Assembly: GCA_019247245.1 (NCBI GenBank)
Contig: JAFAPF010000459.1
Coordinates: 1 to 18,690, forward strand
Length of the DNA stretch: 18,690 bases
Source of the DNA: Rubrobacter sp.
GTDB taxonomy: Bacteria > Actinomycetota > Rubrobacteria > Rubrobacterales > Rubrobacteraceae
Reading direction: 5' to 3'
Positions 15,574-18,690 of this stretch are shown here, in pieces. Numbering within the stretch: position 1 is the first letter of the stretch; every line of letters starts with the position of its first letter. A program made the position numbers and the translations under genes. Below the pieces are notes generated by a model. The model was not told the DNA's origin. It ran no database searches and saw only the letters and a list, made by a program, of their open reading frames with translations.

Positions 15574-15589
15574 TGGAGCGCATGCTCCA
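15574..15589. repeat. Short palindromic hairpin
   Basis: TGGAGC (15574-15579) pairs with GCTCCA (15584-15589) around GCAT, directly next to the tRNA-Arg-like sequence. No function can be assigned. Confidence 0.4.
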
Positions 15590-15662
15590 TATACCACGGC
15601 TGATATCGTTGTTAATTTGTATCGCCTCAACAGTGTAGCCTGCCTGAGAGCTGGCATAGGAG

Positions 15663-15712
15663 GTATCTTCTAGTGGTAGGGTGTCGGTCGCCATCGAGAT
15701 AGGCTTAGAAAA
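15663..15712 (+). pseudogene. Possible tRNA-Gly-like fragment
   Basis: A D-arm-like stretch (TTCTAGTGGTAGG) is followed by a GTCGGTCGCCATCGAGA segment that resembles a tRNA-Gly(GCC) anticodon arm with lost pairing. No T-arm follows; a perfect AAAGGGCCCTTT palindrome (15711-15722) occupies that place. This is a weak call, made mainly because two clearer tRNA-like remnants flank it. Confidence 0.2.
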
Positions 15713-15793
15713 AGGGCCCTTTCAGGCTCCGAAGGTGTCCCAGCCTTTTCCTTTACCTCTGCGTTTGGCTTGCAAAAACGGAAGAAATAAGAG

Positions 15794-15875
15794 CCGAGCA
15801 GGAGGGATTCGAGCCTTCGATACTACGTTAAGATTGGGTATATCTCCCCCTTTAGTGCAAGCTTGCTCCTGCTCA
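15794..15875 (-). pseudogene. Degenerate class-II tRNA-like sequence (Tyr-like)
   Basis: On the minus strand the acceptor stem is intact (TGAGCAG with CTGCTCG, one G-U pair) and the T-arm is nearly so (GAAGG, loop CTCGAAT, CCCTC). The anticodon stem GAGAT/ATCTT pairs, with T33 in place. The segment CTAAAGGGG and the 82-base length resemble tRNA-Tyr. However, the loop ATACCCA gives no Tyr anticodon, the D-stem does not pair and T8 is lost. Probably a decayed gene; it could also be an odd functional tRNA. Confidence 0.5.
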
Positions 15876-15891
15876 AGCTAGGACGACGCTT

Positions 15892-16593
15892 ATGGAGCCG
15901 GGACAGATGGCCGAAACGACACTGCGAATTCCGTTCTGGTTCACCCATGCGATGCTAACCTTCTATGCCCAACAAGCCTTCGCTGTTGTGGAGTGTGGGG
16001 ACCAATGGGCCAGCCAGTGATCTGGAGCGTGGAAACGTGGGAGGTAGCTCAGCGACGGTACCTGGAAGCTTTAGAAGCCGCCTTGATACCAGGTAGTGGC
16101 CCTCCGACCCCCAGAAGCACAGAACAAGCCTCCGATCGATTTCTTCTCGGGTTTCGGGTTACTCGGTTTCGAAGACGACTGAGCTAAGTAACAGCTGGCG
16201 GGCCTTAACGGCGGCACAGTAGAGCTTGGGGACTTTAGGGGAGAGAAGACCTTAGTACTTTTCTGGAACCCAAGGTGTGGATTCTGCCAGTAGGTGCTTC
16301 CCGACCTAAAGGAGTGGGAGGCAAACCTTCCAGAAGGGGCTCCTAAACTTCTGGTAGTCTCGGCTGAAACAGAGGAGGCTAATGAGGCGATGGAGCTTAG
16401 CTCGCCAGTAGTGCTCGACCAGCGATTCAGCATAGGGCGTGCTTTTGGTGCTGGTGTCACACCCTCGGTGGTGCTCATCGATGAAGAGGGTAAAATATCC
16501 TCAGAGGTTGCTGTAGGCGCTCCGGCAGTTCTTGGGCTGTCACAGCGGGCTCGGGAAGCTGAAAATAGAAGGAGAAGGGCGCGCTACTCCCTT
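15892..16593 (+). pseudogene. Decayed MauD/TlpA-like thioredoxin-fold gene
   Basis: Pieces of one membrane-anchored thioredoxin-like protein are spread over frames. From ATG 15892 the frame reads MAETTLRIPFWFTHAML, an N-terminal membrane segment, and stops at TGA. The middle (EVAQRRYLEALEAALIPG) continues in another frame to a TAA at 16185. From 16192 the redoxin domain runs GGTVELGDFRGEKTLVLFWNPR with the active-site CGFC (16276-16287), then meets TAG at 16291-16293. After that stop the same frame continues (LPDLKEWEA, SPVVLDQRFSIGRAFGAGVTPSVVLIDEEGKI). The gene must be non-functional unless the assembly is wrong. Its open 3' frame runs without a stop into tatA. Confidence 0.65.
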
Positions 16594-16842
16594 ATGTTCG
16601 AACTCTTCCAACCCACACATCTACTCTTCGTTCTTGTGGTTGCCTTGATAGTTTTTGGGCCCAAGCGCCTTATGGAGATCAGCAGAAGCCTGGGACAGAC
16701 TATCCGCTCCTTACAAGAATATAAGGAGGAGTTTAAGGAAGAGTTACTCACAACAAGCCCTAAAGAACAGGATTCTGATAGCAAAAAAGAAGAGCGCACA
16801 GCAAACAAAAATACCAGGGCACCTACACACAGAGAGAGCTAG
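16594..16842 (+). CDS. tatA: TatA/TatB-like twin-arginine translocase component (first copy)
   Basis: An 82-residue protein with the TatA plan: short N-terminus MFELFQPTH, one membrane helix (LLFVLVVALIV), the FG hinge (residues 21-22), then the amphipathic helix PKRLMEISRSLGQTIRSLQEYKEEF and a charged, disordered tail. In the membrane it would help transport folded Tat substrates. No strong ribosome site lies close before ATG 16594. The frame is open upstream through the decayed redoxin gene, so translation from GTG 16294 would yield a redoxin-TatA fusion. I take ATG 16594 as the start because MFE begins a complete TatA. A second copy follows 22 bases later. Confidence 0.82.
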   Translation: MFELFQPTHLLFVLVVALIVFGPKRLMEISRSLGQTIRSLQEYKEEFKEELLTTSPKEQDSDSKKEERTANKNTRAPTHRES

Positions 16843-16864
16843 CCAAGAAAGAAGGTAAACGCTA

Positions 16865-17116
16865 ATGTATTCAGGGCTTCTATCGCCTTCGCACCTAATA
16901 ATCGTGCTCCTAATAATCATGCTGCTCTTTGGAGCCAAGCGCTTACCGGAGCTGGGCCGGAACCTTGGGCAGGGCATAAAAGAATTCAAGGAGGGGCTTG
17001 CCACCAAAGAGGAACCCAAGGAAGAAAAGCGTACCGTGGCCGTAGAAGGGGTACAGGAGAACGCTAGCAGGGTAAAGACAACTCAAGAACAAGAAGAAGA
17101 GCACCAACGGCCATAG
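16865..17116 (+). CDS. tatA: TatA-like twin-arginine translocase component (second copy)
   Basis: An 83-residue TatA-type protein: MYSGLLSPSHL, membrane helix IIVLLIIMLL, hinge FG (22-23), amphipathic helix AKRLPELGRNLGQGIKEFKEG, then an acidic and basic tail. This copy is closer to the TatA consensus (LPELGRNLGQGIKEFKEG) than the first, which could act more like TatB. ATG 16865 follows AGAAAGG at reasonable spacing. No tatC is seen in the window. A Tat substrate is present elsewhere in the window (the dienelactone hydrolase at 7355), which shows the pathway is used by this organism. Confidence 0.88.
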   Translation: MYSGLLSPSHLIIVLLIIMLLFGAKRLPELGRNLGQGIKEFKEGLATKEEPKEEKRTVAVEGVQENASRVKTTQEQEEEHQRP

Positions 17117-17170
17117 AAGAAGGAAGCTGCCACTTAGACAGAGAGCTGGCTCTGGCTGGCGGGAAGCGTT

Positions 17171-17524
17171 TTGGCACACACCAATGAAGATGAACAGAAC
17201 CATTAGAGGAAGAAACCCTACCGTACGACGATTACCAGCAAGTTCTCGCTAAGCTCTCTAATGAAAAGCTTCTAAGTACACTGGACCTCGCGCTATTAGA
17301 GCTAGAAAAACGTCTGCTGCACTACGCCAAAGTGGGACCAGAACTCTTAGAGATGGCAGATGAAGGGGTAATCCTTTGTTAGGGATAGAGCCAGGTTAAG
17401 CCAAGCTCTCTCCTCTGCGCAGCATGCAGAAGGTCACTTGCAGATAGTAGCAGTCAGTGAGTGGAAACCTACATCTATGCGTCCTACTTGGAGCACAGAG
17501 CCACGTCTTAATAGCCAAGAGTAG
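17171..17524 (+). pseudogene. Unrecognised small gene broken by two frameshifts
   Basis: A single protein of about 115 residues can be followed through three frames. From TTG 17171 it reads MAHTNEDEQN and meets TAG at 17204. From about 17203 the next frame reads LEEETLPYDDYQQVLAK, then ALLELEKRLLHYAKVGPELL and MADEGVIL, to TAG 17380-17382. From 17378 a third frame gives VRDRARLSQALSSAQHAEGH and ends SQE at TAG 17522-17524. Each piece has the look of real coding (helical, balanced charge), and the joins fall at single-base shifts. I do not recognise a family. It lies downstream of the tatA pair and was probably co-transcribed with it. Confidence 0.55.
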
Positions 17525-18085
17525 TAGCCTGTCGCACACCTTTTACTGGGCGCTTACCCTTGCCAGTCCCCAAGCGAAAAATAGGGGCCCTTTTAGTAGC
17601 TCCATCGCCCTTCCTGTCTCTGATAGAAATAAAAGGAGTCCAACACCTTTTCCAGAAAAGGGTGGTTGCGTCGATCTAAAACAGATATCAGTAACTGCGG
17701 AGCCTGCAGTGCTAATGAAATCGGTGTCTCTCTTGGAACGTATGTATGTGCAAGCGGGACGCTAGGCGACAACAATTCTTCATCTGCCGAGAACGGCTAA
17801 CAGAAGCCCTAATGGGCCCCTGGGGAAGCTGGTTGAAGATAAGCCTTATAGCTAGAGGCCAGCCAGGGGATGTAAGGGTAACATCCCAATAATCTATAGA
17901 GCCAGGCTGACCTTTAGTAGGAGGAGAGGGGGTCAGAGGGGATGCCAGCCCGGTAATGGAAGAGGATTGTATAGGGCAGGCTGGTAGATGGGCATTCACC
18001 GTTCGGGTGATGTTCATATCCACTGTTCGGTTGATGAAGGAGACTGTAGACCCTACAGATAACAATCCCAGTCTTCTTTATGCCC
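17525..18085. other. 560 bases with no supported gene
   Basis: Several frames of 60-117 codons exist on both strands, but none has a ribosome site, family motif or consistent composition. On the minus strand, two similar units coding NRTV- and TRTV- type residues (about 17996-18036) contain a TTCACCGTTCGGGTGA hairpin on the plus strand. A hairpin CACCTTTT/AAAAGGGTG lies near 17643-17660. The stretch is probably decayed coding DNA between the broken gene at 17171 and the WD40-DUF3761 gene, but the origin cannot be read. Confidence 0.4.
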
Positions 18086-18690
18086 TTAATAAGGCAACGA
18101 TAGCCTCTTTTCAAGAGCTAACTGTAACCATTGGGAAACACCCCCATGAGAGCTACATGTCCCACGTCGGGATTGGCTAAATGAGCATGTTCCGTCTTTA
18201 CATACTGCTGTTGCTACTTGAGGAACCGCCCCATTATTTGAGTAGGCGGGCGAATGCACCACATTCCCAGCACTATTAACGTAATGTTTATCGTTGCTGA
18301 GTCCGCTGTCGTCAGGCGTTGCTACTGCTGGTTGGCTATCGCTTTGTGGCGTTTCTACGGGTTGGGTATCTGTGGCAGGCTCTTGCTGCTGTGGTTGGAC
18401 TGTATCAGCTTGTGAGGAAGGTGTACTTTCAGCCGTGGGGATGCTGGATACTTCCCATATGTTGGCGGTTTTGTTCGAGCTTGCCGTTGCCAGGTATTTA
18501 CCGTCCGAAGGCAACCCCAAACAACTTTCCACTACCAGCCTTCATAGGAGATGATGAGCTTTCTTCTTGGCCGTTGCTCGTATCCCAGATACGAGGGTTT
18601 CCATCGTCGCTAGCGGTGGCCAAGTGTTTCCCATCCGAGCTGAAGGCAACCCCATATGCTTTCTTTCCTCCAGGCTTTATAGGAGATGAA
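18086..18690 (-). pseudogene. WD40-repeat protein with C-terminal DUF3761 domain, frameshifted and cut by the window edge
   Basis: Read from the right edge on the minus strand, one WD40 unit is clear (AYGVAFSSDGKHLATASDDG, then PRIWDTSNG). A second begins (KLFGVAF), loses frame at about 18505-18512, and resumes as SDGKYLATASSNKTANIWEV. The two copies show the reason: GCCTTCAGCTCGGA in the first is GCCTTCGGA in the second, a 5-base loss. After a Pro/Gln/Ser/Thr-rich linker comes a domain I recognise as DUF3761 (HYVNSAGNVVHSPAYSNNG, then CKDGTCSFSQSRRGTCSSHGG, VSQWL), with its cysteines and GGVxxWL end. Downstream of the shift the frame stays intact to 18086, so the break is recent, or the sequence is in error. 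Confidence 0.7.

Noticed and set aside
15898..15945. Stretch GGACAGATGGCCGA like the 5' end of a tRNA-Ser
   Set aside because: The downstream arms do not fold, and the bases are better explained as the N-terminal codons of the redoxin pseudogene (MAETTLRIPFW).
16036..16112. tRNA-like GGTAGCTCAG with partly pairing ends (TGGGAGG/CCTCCGA)
   Set aside because: No T-arm or anticodon arm can be formed, and the same bases read as coding for the middle of the decayed redoxin gene (EVAQRRYLEALEAA). The TACCTGG/CCAGGTA pairing there is probably coincidental.

Overview
The window looks like chromosomal DNA of a high-GC Gram-positive bacterium, most likely an actinomycete-type lineage and possibly Rubrobacter-like. 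The grounds are the frequent GTG/TTG starts, a membrane-anchored Ser/Thr kinase, a HemQ-type coproheme decarboxylase, and a CysM/Mec/CysO/MoeZ cysteine-synthesis operon. The genus is inference; the phylum-level call is firmer.

Left part (1-8300), housekeeping and stress genes. It opens with the 3' part of a PknB-like kinase gene, followed by ribose-5-phosphate isomerase A, an unrecognised 86-residue protein, a PAP2 phosphatase and a CsbD stress protein with a SigB-like promoter candidate and a strong terminator. Next come a glutamine-rich small membrane protein, a 55-residue exported Ala/Lys-rich peptide with its own terminator, a DUF3891 protein, an M42 aminopeptidase, a TMEM175-type channel with a problematic start, and a Tat-exported dienelactone-hydrolase-family protein.

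Middle (8296-13926). A compact minus-strand operon cysM-mec-cysO-moeZ ends in an intrinsic terminator and encodes sulfur-carrier-dependent cysteine synthesis. MoeZ activates CysO and loads sulfur on it, CysM joins CysO-thiocarboxylate to an activated serine, and the JAMM protease Mec releases cysteine. The CysO here carries five residues after the Gly-Gly, so it probably needs proteolytic maturation. cysM appears to be transcribed leaderless. Upstream lie an aldo/keto reductase and hemQ on the same strand, then an RlpA-like double-psi beta-barrel protein on the plus strand.

Right part (13927-18690). There is a small unrecognised gene followed by a large inverted repeat and terminator, then an ACT-DUF5612 regulator gene translationally coupled to a 40-codon ORF. 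From about 15500 the DNA changes character: coding is broken and base composition looks less GC-rich. I see degenerate tRNA-like sequences (Arg-ACG-like, Tyr-like, perhaps Gly-like), a decayed MauD-like thioredoxin gene, two intact tatA-like genes, a small gene in three frames, about 560 bases with nothing I can support, and a frameshifted WD40-DUF3761 gene running off the right edge. This looks like a decaying island, although sequencing or assembly error must be excluded.
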